NCBI GenBank assembly: GCA_021835025.1 | Contig: JAKBQY010000014.1 | Location: 1 to 64,000 of the forward strand | Length of the DNA stretch: 64,000 nucleotides | Reading direction: 5' to 3' | From: Thermoplasmata archaeon | GTDB lineage: Archaea; Thermoplasmatota; Thermoplasmata; Thermoplasmatales; Thermoplasmataceae | Shown here: positions 55,721 to 64,000 of the stretch, in pieces | How the letters are laid out: each line of letters begins with the position of its first letter | Numbering within the stretch: position 1 is the stretch's first letter | The notes under the pieces: generated by a model | Told to the model about the DNA's origin: nothing | What the model saw: the letters and a program-made list of their open reading frames with translations, nothing else | The model's database searches: none | Program-made: the position numbers and the translations under genes

Positions 55721-56026
55721 ATGCAAAAATTACTATCCAAGATCAGATCCTATGAAAGAAACAAACATTCATGTCTTTCAATGGAAATAGTTGACATTTT
55801 ATTAGCTGACCCAGCATACAAGAGTTTCATGCGTGAAACAATATTTTCCAAATTGAAAACTATAGGGAGTTATCACGACACAGACATGGTGTTTTTGGCA
55901 TTAGAAAAAATGGAACCGTTCAGTCCCGAAGAGTGCAAATTAATCATTACAGAATATGATGGAAACAACCAGATCTCTGGTGCAAGAAGTGCGGATACAC
56001 TTGTACAAATGCTAAGAAATAAGTAA
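55721..56026 (+). CDS. Unknown 101-residue protein
   Basis: A predicted all-helical, soluble protein: MEIVDILLADPAYKSFMRE and then LKTIGSYHDTDMVFLALEKM and AGARSADTLVQMLRNK-like end. No family recognised. It starts 15 bases after the IS fragment and is followed by the GTACA-repeat region. In this context it may be mobile-element or plasmid cargo, but that is inference. Confidence 0.45.
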   Translation: MQKLLSKIRSYERNKHSCLSMEIVDILLADPAYKSFMRETIFSKLKTIGSYHDTDMVFLALEKMEPFSPEECKLIITEYDGNNQISGARSADTLVQMLRNK

Positions 56027-56533
56027 AAATGTTCGAGTGTGAAATGCACCCCTTGTTACAGATTTTCTGGTTTATAACCGAGATCATTACATAATCTGTG
56101 GAACACGCGTAAAATGAATCTGGAATCAATGGAAAAGGGTCGAAATACTGAATCAATCTTACTGTACATTCACTGAAATCCGTTACAATGCTTATTCTGT
56201 AGAAGACAAATGTACAGTCATTTTGTTTCGTACATTCACCGTACATTCATGCTGAGTTAGTAAATTTCTATGTACAGAATGAATGCGCACCTGTACAATA
56301 AATAAAGTAAGGTATAGTATAGAGAGATCAAATCTGTACATCCATCACTTTCCTGACACCTTACAACAATCAGCGACAGTGCAAAGGCATACGTCATCAG
56401 GATCGCATGTACAAAGCTAGGGGATATCAAAGTTCCGTATGAACTGTGGACAAACAGGTACCTGGCAAGGTATCCTTAATACGGGATATATTTTGTTTAG
56501 GTTCATCATAAAAATTCATGAATATTGATGGAG
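56027..56533. repeat. GTACATTCA repeat cluster (iteron-like)
   Basis: GTACA occurs at 56164, 56212, 56230, 56241, 56272, 56293 and 56336. Three of these are GTACATTCAC or GTACATTCAT (56164, 56230, 56241); TGTACAGAATGAATG at 56271 adds an inverted relative. This density in 177 bases resembles replication iterons or regulator clusters. From about 56365 one frame reads GDIKVPYELWTNRYLARYP to a stop, perhaps a protein scrap. Confidence 0.4.
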
Positions 56534-57322
56534 TTATGGAACTACTCCCGTACCATTGTCAACAAAAATCCTTTCAGAATTATTTTTAAAACCCATGCTG
56601 TTATAAAGTTTTATTGCAGGATAATTATCCTTCCTTACAAACAATGTTATATTATTTTTTATTATACAGTTCTGTATAATTTTTGATATAACAGATCTTG
56701 CATAGCCCTTATTGCGGTATTCCAGAAGTGTATATACACCGCCAATAGCGCATCCATACTTTGACATTACGTCTATCGCTGCTATTGAAACGATTTTATT
56801 GTTTATAAAATAACCATAAACACTGTTGTTTTTTAATTTTAATTTTGCTTTATTCATATAATATATTTTATCGTGTTTTCCATCATTGAGCGTATCAGCC
56901 AAGAGGCTATATTCATTCTTCTTGATCTGCCTTACGTTTATATCCCCCGGAATATCAAAACTACCAACGTTTGAAAGAAACATTGTTATTTCTTCATATA
57001 TCTTTGAATTTTTATAAGTTTCAGATAATAATTTCCTGTGTTCGCTTTCTGCTATAATAATAAATTTTTTTGATTTAATATTTTCTAAAAGTTTGTCAGA
57101 GCCATAATAACCATAGATCCAGAAAATATTAAAATCCACATCATTAATATGAAATAATAATGACCTTAATTTATTATCATCAAGGAACAACCTAAAATTA
57201 TGCCTTAAATTTTCATCCTCAAGATCACAAAGGAGATATGTATTTCCATGAATATCCTTTTTTAATAATTCCTGTATTTCTGTATAGTATTTATCTGAGT
57301 ACTGTGTTATAAAGGCACTCAT
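56534..57322 (-). CDS. GNAT-family N-acetyltransferase
   Basis: A 262-residue protein. The C-terminal about 130 residues (from INVRQIKKNEYSLLA) are a GNAT fold with the acetyl-CoA loop VYTLLEYRNKGYARSVI and the last strand PAIKLYNSMGFKNN. The N-terminal half is a diverged second GNAT-like domain typical of the double-domain members. Substrate unknown. The promoter region has a TTTAATATAT box about 27 bases before the ATG. Confidence 0.8.
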   Translation of the reverse strand: MSAFITQYSDKYYTEIQELLKKDIHGNTYLLCDLEDENLRHNFRLFLDDNKLRSLLFHINDVDFNIFWIYGYYGSDKLLENIKSKKFIIIAESEHRKLLSETYKNSKIYEEITMFLSNVGSFDIPGDINVRQIKKNEYSLLADTLNDGKHDKIYYMNKAKLKLKNNSVYGYFINNKIVSIAAIDVMSKYGCAIGGVYTLLEYRNKGYARSVISKIIQNCIIKNNITLFVRKDNYPAIKLYNSMGFKNNSERIFVDNGTGVVP

Positions 57323-57607
57323 AAGATATTAAACCCAAAGAATATATTAAACTTTTCTTTAATACTTATCTGTTCCGACTTTCCAATTCCTGGTAGTAAA
57401 CCCGTACTCACAACAGGTTTGTAAAATACATATAAAATACAATCCCCACTTGTAATAATTATACAAAAGAAGGGGGTCGGTGACACACTAACAACCATTT
57501 AATAAAATCGTGTCAAAAAATGTTGGACACTATATAAATACACGATCAGGGCAAAATTTTACATGCTAAAGTTGAGTTTAATATGGTCATTTGTATCCTT
57601 ATTTTAA
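57323..57607. other. Gap with GNAT promoter
   Basis: The right-hand part contains GTGTC-11-GACAC, then a TATA-like ACTATATAAA at about 57533. This could drive a small RNA but nothing clear follows. The left part contains the GNAT promoter. No gene recognised. Confidence 0.3.
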
Positions 57608-59149
57608 TTATAAAAACATTTTTTCAACTGTTTTATCAATATTAACAATGAGAACCTTTGGTATATTACCCTCTTTGAGCCAGTTTAATTCATTCATATC
57701 GTTTGATGCAATCTCTGTTTCAATTCCAAATCCCCTTGAAATATTTGCAATATCAAGGTTCAGCCTGAAATAATCTGAATTTTCAACACCAGGATAATAA
57801 CTCTTTGAAAAGCTTTTTAAAATGTTGTATCCAGAATTGTTTAAAACAAGGAATTTAACAGGTAAATTATACCTCTTTGCTGTCCATAAGGATTGAATTG
57901 TATACATAAACGAACCGTCACCGATTATAACTAGAACTTTTGGGTTATTTATTGCTATCCCAAGAGAGGCCGCAGAAGCCCATCCAAGCTGCCCGCTTTT
58001 TGCGGTGAAATATTTTTTGTGATTATATCCAAATATTGCCCGTACTTTTTCAGAATGGGATATTGCCTCATCAACCACCGTATAATCACTGAATACTGTT
58101 TTTGCTTTATTTAAAACATAACCAACTCCCATTGTGGTTCTTTCAGCTGCTATTTCTGTATTCGCCATATAATCCGGTTTACTTTTAAAATTTCCTTTTT
58201 TGTTAATAAATTTTAATGCATTTTCCAGAAATAGTTTTGGGTTCATAAAATATGATTCTCCTATTCTGTAGGATAAATCAGTTCCAATAAAAATAACTTC
58301 CTTATTTATAAATGGTTTTGATGGAAGATAGGGGTAAAATGTAATATCTCCTCCAATGAAAACAATTAAATCGTTTTCCATCAGTTTAAGATTCATCATG
58401 GTTGATGCAGGCAGCAAATCCCCGTTATATATATAAAGCGAGGTATCAAACGTTGACCTTGATGATAAGGGTTCTGAGTAAACTGGAACTCCAAGTATTT
58501 CAGAAAATTTTTTTGCCTCTTCAAATGCATTGTATACATCTATCTCATATCCAAAAACCACTGCAGGATTCCTTGAGTTATTTATTTTATTGCATATTTC
58601 CTTTACAGTATCATTATCACCGAAATTTATATCTATTTTCTGATTCGCCTGTTCATAGTATTCACCCTGGTAATCCAACATATCCATTGGAAAAGATATA
58701 AAAACAGGACCCCTTGGAGGAGCCATTGCTATCGATCTGGCTCTTTTCATGGCAAAGGGTATATCCTCGGGATTTTTTATTTCGTATTTATATTTCACGG
58801 AACCTGAAATAAGCGATAAAAGGTCTCCTGAAAGTAAGGGGTCAAATACAAGATGCCTTGTATCCTGTTGACCTGCCGTTATTATGACTGGAGATCTATT
58901 TGCTTTTGCTGTATTAATGAAAGCCATGGAATTGCCTAGACCGGGTAATGTGTGTAAATTAACCAGTGATGCAGAACCATTGTACTGGGCATATCCATCC
59001 CCCATGCCCACAGATATGGAATCATGCAATGTTAAATAGTAATTTTTAATGGATCTAAGAAAGGGTATTTCCGTTGTACCTGGATTTCCAAAAACTTCTA
59101 ATAAATTGAGACTTTCAAGTGTTTTCGATAAAATTTCATACCCTTTCAT
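57608..59149 (-). CDS. Benzoylformate decarboxylase-like ThDP enzyme
   Basis: A 513-residue ThDP-dependent decarboxylase, closest by eye to MdlC: FGNPGTTEIPFL near residue 20, NLHTLPGLGNSM near 68, AGQQDTRHL near 92, and the ThDP motif GDGSFMYT to LNNSGYN near 426-455. The catalytic glutamate near 46 (LQE in MdlC) is Asp in LHDSISVGMGDG. The product of a 2-oxo acid would be an aldehyde; the true substrate is unknown. It overlaps the hydroxyacid dehydrogenase by four bases, which may supply the 2-oxo acid. Confidence 0.85.
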   Translation of the reverse strand: MKGYEILSKTLESLNLLEVFGNPGTTEIPFLRSIKNYYLTLHDSISVGMGDGYAQYNGSASLVNLHTLPGLGNSMAFINTAKANRSPVIITAGQQDTRHLVFDPLLSGDLLSLISGSVKYKYEIKNPEDIPFAMKRARSIAMAPPRGPVFISFPMDMLDYQGEYYEQANQKIDINFGDNDTVKEICNKINNSRNPAVVFGYEIDVYNAFEEAKKFSEILGVPVYSEPLSSRSTFDTSLYIYNGDLLPASTMMNLKLMENDLIVFIGGDITFYPYLPSKPFINKEVIFIGTDLSYRIGESYFMNPKLFLENALKFINKKGNFKSKPDYMANTEIAAERTTMGVGYVLNKAKTVFSDYTVVDEAISHSEKVRAIFGYNHKKYFTAKSGQLGWASAASLGIAINNPKVLVIIGDGSFMYTIQSLWTAKRYNLPVKFLVLNNSGYNILKSFSKSYYPGVENSDYFRLNLDIANISRGFGIETEIASNDMNELNWLKEGNIPKVLIVNIDKTVEKMFL

Positions 59150-60087
59150 AATTCCTCATCCACACGGTATAAAGGTTCAAGGCCCTGCGTATATCTTATT
59201 ATATTGCCTATTGTTTCTGTAATGAACCTTTGCTGGCTTTCCATAGTTACTCCTGCTATATGCGGTGAAAATATTACATTGTTCCCAAGCTTAAAAAGTT
59301 CTGAGGAATAATCAGGCGGTTCCCTTGAATAAACGTCTACACCAGCATAAATATTCTTTTCTTTTATTGCTTTAATCAGGGCTTTTTCATCCATTATTTC
59401 CCCTCTTGAAGTATTTATGAATATTGCATTATCCTTCATTAATGAAAATTTATTTTCGTTAAATAATAATTTTGTATTCTTATTTAGAGGAAGATGCACG
59501 GAAATAATATCTGAATTTTTGATAAGTTCATCAAGGTCAAGGAAAGTAAGTCCATAAAACTCCTCCTCTTCCTTTGAAAGCTTGTGAACATCATAGTAAA
59601 CAATGCCACAATTGAATGGCAACAATTTTTTTGCAAGTTTTATGCCAATAGCTCCCATGCCAATAATACCGAAGGTTTTACCCTGCAATTCAGACGAATT
59701 TGTTAAAAGTGGCCAGTTTCCGTTTTTAATTTCATCATCAAAAAATATCAAATTTTTCAGAAATGATAGAACCATTGCAAGAACATGTTCAGCAACGGCG
59801 TCCTTATTTGCAACGGGTACATTATATAAGGATATTTTTCTGGATTTTAGATATTTTAAATCAACGTTATTATATCCTGTGCTAGCAACCTGAAGCATTT
59901 TCATATTTGGAAATTTATCAATTTCCTCTTTTCCAAATGGTGTGAATGTTGTTATCACAACAACTTCGGCATCATGCTTATGAAAATCCATGTCGCTTCT
60001 AATTTCAATTCCCGGCATGATCTGGTCTATACTTTTTTTAATCACGTCGAGAGGCAAAAAGGCCGGGAGAATTGCCAAAATTTTCAT
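59146..60087 (-). CDS. D-2-hydroxyacid dehydrogenase
   Basis: A 313-residue NAD-dependent dehydrogenase. Rossmann GIIGMGAIGIKLAKK near residue 142; catalytic Arg in NTSRGEIMDEKAL near 230; Glu in DVYSREPPDY; His in IFSPHIAGVTMESQ near 280. It overlaps the decarboxylase start by four bases, so the two act in one short pathway, perhaps 2-hydroxyacid to 2-oxo acid to aldehyde. A second hydroxyacid dehydrogenase is at 33604. Confidence 0.88.
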   Translation of the reverse strand: MKILAILPAFLPLDVIKKSIDQIMPGIEIRSDMDFHKHDAEVVVITTFTPFGKEEIDKFPNMKMLQVASTGYNNVDLKYLKSRKISLYNVPVANKDAVAEHVLAMVLSFLKNLIFFDDEIKNGNWPLLTNSSELQGKTFGIIGMGAIGIKLAKKLLPFNCGIVYYDVHKLSKEEEEFYGLTFLDLDELIKNSDIISVHLPLNKNTKLLFNENKFSLMKDNAIFINTSRGEIMDEKALIKAIKEKNIYAGVDVYSREPPDYSSELFKLGNNVIFSPHIAGVTMESQQRFITETIGNIIRYTQGLEPLYRVDEEL

Positions 60088-60369
60088 ATTTTATTAATTC
60101 ATATTATTACTTAATTCTTTCTTTAATTGTAATTCATGCAGGAATTACGACGGTATAAATGGTGTATCTTCATATTTGGAAAAGAATAACAATGAATAAA
60201 TTACCATTGAATAATTAATTATAGTCAATAGCTTAACGGCCAAATATCAAACAATAAGTTTTGAAAATACCCATAATTTGTTCATTTATTTCTTATCTAC
60301 TTATATGAAACTAATCACCATATATGTAAAGATAAAATTATTTAAATAATCTAAGGATTTAATAATAAG
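60088..60369. other. Gap between divergent hydroxyacid dehydrogenase and glycerol kinase
   Basis: Contains a glpK promoter box, ATTTAAATAAT at about 60340, near the ATG, and AT-rich leader DNA for the leftward dehydrogenase. No gene recognised. Confidence 0.35.
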
Positions 60370-61845
60370 ATGGAAAAAGAATATTTTTTATCCCTCGATG
60401 AGGGGACAAGCAGTACAAAAGCCATTGTTTGGGATAAAAATGGTAACCCCTGCGGAATTGGACAGAATACCTTTTCACAGATATTTCCTGAACCCGGGCT
60501 TGTTGAGCATGATCCTGAAGATATATGGAAATTCCAGAGAAAATCCATGGATGATGCCATATCTTCAGCAAATATTGATTATGGGTCACTTATATCAATA
60601 GGCATTGCCAATCAAAGGGAAACTACAATTTTATGGGATAAAAACACAGGAATCCCATTGTATAATGCAATTGTATGGCAGGATCGCCGAACAAAAAATA
60701 TCACTGACAAATTGATTGACCAGAAAAAAATGATAAAAGAAAAAACTGGCCTTATATGCGATCCGTATTTCAGTGCATCCAAAATAAGATGGATAATTGA
60801 CAATCGTTTAAGAAATCACAAAATCGAGGATATAAAATTTGGAACCGTTGATTCATGGTTATTGTGGAAACTTACTTCAGGAAAGGTTCATGCCACGGAT
60901 TATACAAATGCCTCAAGAACAATGTTATTCAATATTAAAAAGCTTGATTGGGATGATGAACTCCTTGAGTTATTTCACATTCCGAGGAGTATATTGCCTG
61001 ACGTATACCCTTCTTCACATATCTATGGATATACAGATTCCTCAATTACCAAAAATGAAATACCTATATCTTCCGTTTCTGGGGATCAAAATGCATCATT
61101 TTTCGGCCAAATGGCATTTTCTTATGGGCAGGCAAAGAATACCTATGGCACTGGATCATTTTTAATGGCCAATACAGGAAATAAAATAAAGAATATAGAA
61201 AATCTAATAACAACAATTGGTTATGGGCTTGATAAAAGTAAAATAATATATGCAATCGAGGGCAGTGTATTCATTGCCGGTGAAGTTATCCAATGGCTAA
61301 AAAATGGCTTAAATTTTCCTGATAGTAACCAGGAAATTGAGGAACTCGCAAGAAATGTCCATAGTAATAGTGGATTATATTTTGTACCGGCCTTTACAGG
61401 CCTTGGAGCCCCGTACTGGGAACCAACAGCCAGAGGTGTAATTATAGGCATTACTAGGGGAACCACACAGTCACATATAGCAAGAAGTGCCCTTGAGTCC
61501 ATAGCATACCAATCCAATGATATCATTGAGGCCATAAGGAGTCAGGCAGGAATGCAGATAAAGGACTTAAGAGTTGATGGCGGTGCTTCAGCAAATGATT
61601 TCCTTATGCAGTTTCAGTCAAATATATCAAACGTGAATGTGAGGCGTTCATTGATAAAGGAAACTACTTCTCTTGGAACATGTTATTTATCTGGAATAAC
61701 CATGGGTGAGTGGACACAGAATGAAATTGAAAAAATGTGGAATGAGGAGAGAATTTTCCGCCCGCAGCTTTCCGAGGATAAAAGGCTAAAATTATATGAA
61801 TCCTGGAAAAAAGCTGTTGAAAGATCAATGCACTGGGCTGTTTAA
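60370..61845 (+). CDS. glpK: Glycerol kinase
   Basis: A 491-residue FGGY kinase that makes glycerol-3-phosphate. It begins YFLSLDEGTSSTKAIVWD, with IGIANQRETTILWDK near residue 78, ATDYTNASRTMLF near 177, SSVSGDQNASFFGQ near 238, GLYFVPAFTGLGAPYW near 335 and the FGGY signature LRVDGGASANDFLMQFQ near 398. Feeds glycerol into archaeal lipid or carbon metabolism. glpD and glpF are not in the window. Confidence 0.95.
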   Translation: MEKEYFLSLDEGTSSTKAIVWDKNGNPCGIGQNTFSQIFPEPGLVEHDPEDIWKFQRKSMDDAISSANIDYGSLISIGIANQRETTILWDKNTGIPLYNAIVWQDRRTKNITDKLIDQKKMIKEKTGLICDPYFSASKIRWIIDNRLRNHKIEDIKFGTVDSWLLWKLTSGKVHATDYTNASRTMLFNIKKLDWDDELLELFHIPRSILPDVYPSSHIYGYTDSSITKNEIPISSVSGDQNASFFGQMAFSYGQAKNTYGTGSFLMANTGNKIKNIENLITTIGYGLDKSKIIYAIEGSVFIAGEVIQWLKNGLNFPDSNQEIEELARNVHSNSGLYFVPAFTGLGAPYWEPTARGVIIGITRGTTQSHIARSALESIAYQSNDIIEAIRSQAGMQIKDLRVDGGASANDFLMQFQSNISNVNVRRSLIKETTSLGTCYLSGITMGEWTQNEIEKMWNEERIFRPQLSEDKRLKLYESWKKAVERSMHWAV

Positions 61846-62016
61846 TTTAATTAAACAGTTAGAGCTCCTGCGATTCCATTAAACACAAACATTTCAAAAA
61901 CATGAAATTTTGAATATAACATGGATTTAGAAAAATACAATTATTTTAGTATATGGATTATCGCAGTTTATTATGAAGATTATTTAACACTTTAAGCGGG
62001 AAATAGCATTCCATTT

Positions 62017-62420
62017 ACGGCAGATCAACAATTTAGTCATACAAGATTTCTCCTTGTATAAGTGTATAATAGAAATAAAAATGACAGAATCCTATATATA
62101 TTTGCAACAAACACGAAACTGCGGCCTAAGGATATACAAAGATCGTACAAAAAGGGATAAGAAATAGAGATTGGGTATAGGATGATCGGGAAATTCCTTG
62201 AAAAAACAATTTAAAAGATGCAGAACATCAGACTACTCTACCTTTATCTTGCAATCATTGTTTACAATTTCTGGTTCTCATGAATATTATCACCAACATT
62301 TGGGATAATATCCGATGCAATGAAAGCTTTAGTATCGGCATCATTGATAAGAGTTGATCCATTCGTTACAATTCTAATGCCTTCCAATAACCGATCTGGA
62401 GGTAATTTTTGATCTACTGT
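62017..62420 (+). mobile_element. MITE-like remnant of a DDE transposon, copy C
   Basis: A 404-base copy with terminal repeats ACGGCAGATCAACAATTT and AATTTTTGATCTACTGT. It retains the same left junction as A, B and D and the longest transposase tail (IFATNTKLRPKD-like, then LLYLYLAIIVYNFWFS) with frameshifts. On the right it is followed by GGAGGGAGATTTTCTACTCAATTTT, the right half of the dispersed hairpin repeat. The left flank does not match. Confidence 0.82.
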
Positions 62421-62581
62421 TTCGGAGGGAGATTTTCTACTCAATTTTCTCAATAGCATGAAAGTACATCTTTTACATTTGGTGGAACTTAGATCGGTAA
62501 CGACATTTAGGAAACCGGGGATTTACGAAAAATGTAAATTGATCACAAAGTATATATATAATTCCAGTTATACTTAAATGT

Positions 62582-62806
62582 ATGACTAAACTTGTAAGTA
62601 TAAGAATAGATGATCAAACCTTGGCGGAGGCAAGGAAACTGAAAATAAACTATTCTGAAGTCATGAGAGACTCCTTGAAAAAAGAGATCGATAGACGGCA
62701 TGAAGAGGATTTTTTGGAGAGTTTGCAGAAGATTCATAAACTACTCAAAAACGTTGATCGTAATCAACTTCTGAGTGACTTAAGGAAAGACAGGGACGAA
62801 AGGTGA
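62582..62806 (+). CDS. vapB: VapB-type antitoxin (ribbon-helix-helix)
   Basis: A 74-residue protein. KLVSIRIDDQTLAEARKLKINYSEVMRDSLKKEI is a CopG/RHH N-terminus; the charged C-terminal part (DFLESLQKIHKLLKNVDRNQ) should bind VapC. Its stop overlaps the start region of a PIN-domain gene, so the pair is a VapBC toxin-antitoxin. The promoter is AT-rich with TATATATATAATT upstream. Confidence 0.85.
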   Translation: MTKLVSIRIDDQTLAEARKLKINYSEVMRDSLKKEIDRRHEEDFLESLQKIHKLLKNVDRNQLLSDLRKDRDER

Positions 62807-62807
62807 T

Positions 62808-63236
62808 ATTCTGCCACCTAACTATATTATAGATGCAAGTTCATTATTCACATTATTTTTTTCTGAATCTCAAAAAAGTGTTCAAACCCTTCTTCGTGAT
62901 TCTTATATCTTAGATTTAACAGGTTATGAGATAGGTAGTGTCCTTATAAAGGGGAATGATGGGCACATCAATGGGTTGACTAAGGACAATATTCTTGTAT
63001 TGACTAGAGAAATAGAAAAGGTTCTGTCAGGAATTGAGGTGATACGACTTAAACCAAAGCATATATCTGAAATAATGTCTCTTTCGTATTCCACAGGTAT
63101 GACCTTTTATGATGCCTCTTATGTCTTCTATTCTATAAATTTAAATTACATACTACTTACTGATGACAAGGAAATGTACAATAAAGCCAAGAAGTTGGGA
63201 GTAGATGTTAGAAAGGTTGAAGAACTTTTTAACTAA
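62808..63236 (+). CDS. vapC: VapC-type PIN-domain ribonuclease toxin
   Basis: A PIN-domain endoribonuclease. The acidic residues are in NYIIDASSLFTLFF, LTGYEIGSVLIK, GMTFYDASYVFY and ILLTDD. In frame, upstream of these, there is no ATG, GTG or TTG before a TAA at 62783. The coding start must be ATT 62808 or CTG 62811, just after GGTGAT, or the start must be reached by frameshift from vapB. The first in-frame ATG (62976) would remove the first catalytic acid. Confidence 0.8.
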   Translation: MLPPNYIIDASSLFTLFFSESQKSVQTLLRDSYILDLTGYEIGSVLIKGNDGHINGLTKDNILVLTREIEKVLSGIEVIRLKPKHISEIMSLSYSTGMTFYDASYVFYSINLNYILLTDDKEMYNKAKKLGVDVRKVEELFN

Positions 63237-63787
63237 GTAGACTCCTTTTTGATTGTTGGGGAAATGATTCGCAACCTCCTCCCACGGCTTTACAGTAGAT
63301 CAAAAATTTAGCCAGGCAACATTTTCCCTTTTATCAATGTATGGTAGAAATAAAAAGGAAATAATCCTTCCTGTACATATTTGCAACAAACACGAAACTG
63401 CAACCGAAGAATATACTGGAATTCTTTAAGAAGGTTGGAGATCAAAACATGATACGGGATAACCAGGAAATAACTTGCAAAGACAACTTCAAAGAGGCCA
63501 AACATTAGATTCAATTACTTTTCAATCCCTGGATTCAGTTGAATATAACAAGCAGGATTAGGATAATATCCAATGTAATGAAAGCTATATTATCAACATC
63601 ACTTTTGAGTGTTAATCCATTCGTTACAAGTTTAATTCCGCCAAACAACAAGTTTGGGAGTGGTTTTTTATCCGCTGGAAAGATAGAGGAGGGGATCACA
63701 ACCTAAACCTTTTTAAAATGCAATAGAGATTACTCGGAATAATAAAAAATAAAGTTTTATTTTTATACAATATTGTATTAACGTTTT
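63237..63787 (+). mobile_element. MITE-like remnant of a DDE transposon, copy D, with flanks
   Basis: Copy D spans 63292-63678 (387 bases). Left end ACAGTAGATCAAAAATTT is intact; right end is decayed (TTTTTTATCCGCTGG). It shows YIFATNTKLQPKNILEFFKK before a frameshift. On the left GCAACCTCCTCCCACG (63271) and on the right GAGGAGGGGATCAC (63687) are inverted flanks. Beyond that is the PEP carboxylase promoter with TATA-like TTTTTATA and the palindrome TACAATATTGTA. Confidence 0.8.
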
Positions 63788-64000
63788 ATGATACCCAAGA
63801 CCATGTCAACACAGCATCCAGATAATGGGAGAATGCCTGAATGGGTTTCAGACAAATCCATAATAAAGAATGAGGATGAAATTGAGGAGGCATACATAGC
63901 ATTTAATAAATTAGGAATTAAGGAAGTTATGTGGGACGCCGAAGGAAAGGATGTTGATACACACGTAATAAGAAAATTATTCTCCAAAAACAATAAATTT
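63788..64000 (+). CDS. ppcA: Archaeal-type PEP carboxylase (partial)
   Basis: The first 71 residues run off the right edge. [12 protein letters not shown] near the N-terminus is diagnostic of the short archaeal PEP carboxylases, followed by [27 protein letters not shown]. It makes oxaloacetate from PEP and bicarbonate. ATG 63788 is chosen; a later ATG at 63803 (MSTQHPDN) is an alternative. Confidence 0.9.
   Translation, partial: MIPKTMSTQHPDNGRMPEWVSDKSIIKNEDEIEEAYIAFNKLGIKEVMWDAEGKDVDTHVIRKLFSKNNKF

Noticed and set aside
1-64000. CRISPR array or Cas genes
   Set aside because: No evenly spaced direct repeats with unique spacers and no Cas family protein were seen; the GTACA words at 56164-56340 are too short and unevenly spaced.

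Overview
The window is AT-rich archaeal chromosome. It most resembles an acidophilic member of the Thermoplasmatales, of the Ferroplasma or Acidiplasma kind. The main reasons are a sulfur oxygenase reductase with every known active-site residue, a complete LysW-carrier lysine/arginine operon, archaeal RadA, PriS, RPA and type II GAPDH, an archaeosine synthase radical-SAM subunit, archaeal PEP carboxylase, and a Vps4/Snf7-like (Cdv) pair. Promoters follow an archaeal rule: first genes of operons usually have a TATA-like box about 25 bases before an ATG with little or no leader, whereas internal genes carry a GGTGA-type Shine-Dalgarno. I used this rule to choose several starts. Species assignment is inference.

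Layout. 1-6.7 kb: a cut gene, glycine decarboxylase (gcvPA/gcvPB), RPA and its partner, a MITE-like transposon remnant, a YbjN-like protein and an NfeD-like membrane protein. 7-11 kb: a histidine phosphatase, a TnpB remnant, then an ESCRT/Cdv cluster (unknown 137-residue protein, MIT-domain Vps4-like ATPase, Snf7-like protein). 11.3-16.4 kb: lysW-lysY-lysZ-lysJ-lysX-lysK behind a promoter whose TATA box lies between the arms of a long inverted repeat. 16.8-23.7 kb: fatty-acid beta-oxidation (fused hydroxyacyl-CoA dehydrogenase/enoyl-CoA hydratase, acyl-CoA ligase, thiolase, two acyl-CoA dehydrogenases, one lacking the catalytic glutamate). 23.7-28.9 kb: AMMECR1, an ABC exporter, an MFS carrier. 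29-33.5 kb: an accessory island with an AAA/DUF4143 ATPase behind three phased palindromes and a UvrD helicase-RecB nuclease fusion. 33.6-46 kb: housekeeping genes (hydroxyacid dehydrogenase, DedA, MFS, beta-CASP nuclease, MTA phosphorylase, asparagine-synthase-like, RadA, GAPDH, PriS) and sulfur oxygenase reductase. 46-54 kb: a repeat protein, dnaJ-dnaK-grpE, thiL, chorismate mutase and prephenate dehydrogenase, archaeosine synthase subunit. 54-56.5 kb: tRNA-Val(GAC) followed by a small, plasmid-like patch. 56.5-64 kb: GNAT, benzoylformate-decarboxylase-like enzyme with a hydroxyacid dehydrogenase, glycerol kinase, VapBC, and the start of PEP carboxylase.

The least explained features are: the three TGGTA/TACCA palindromes spaced 31.5 bp apart in front of the AAA/DUF4143 gene; the Cdv cluster with its unknown partner; the paired acyl-CoA dehydrogenases; a family of internally deleted transposon copies that share one deletion junction and sit beside or inside a recurring GTGACCTCCTCCC hairpin; tandem paralogous small genes behind 12-bp direct repeats; and two genes (chorismate mutase, vapC) whose reading frames lack a normal start. 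No CRISPR array, rRNA or intact insertion sequence was seen.
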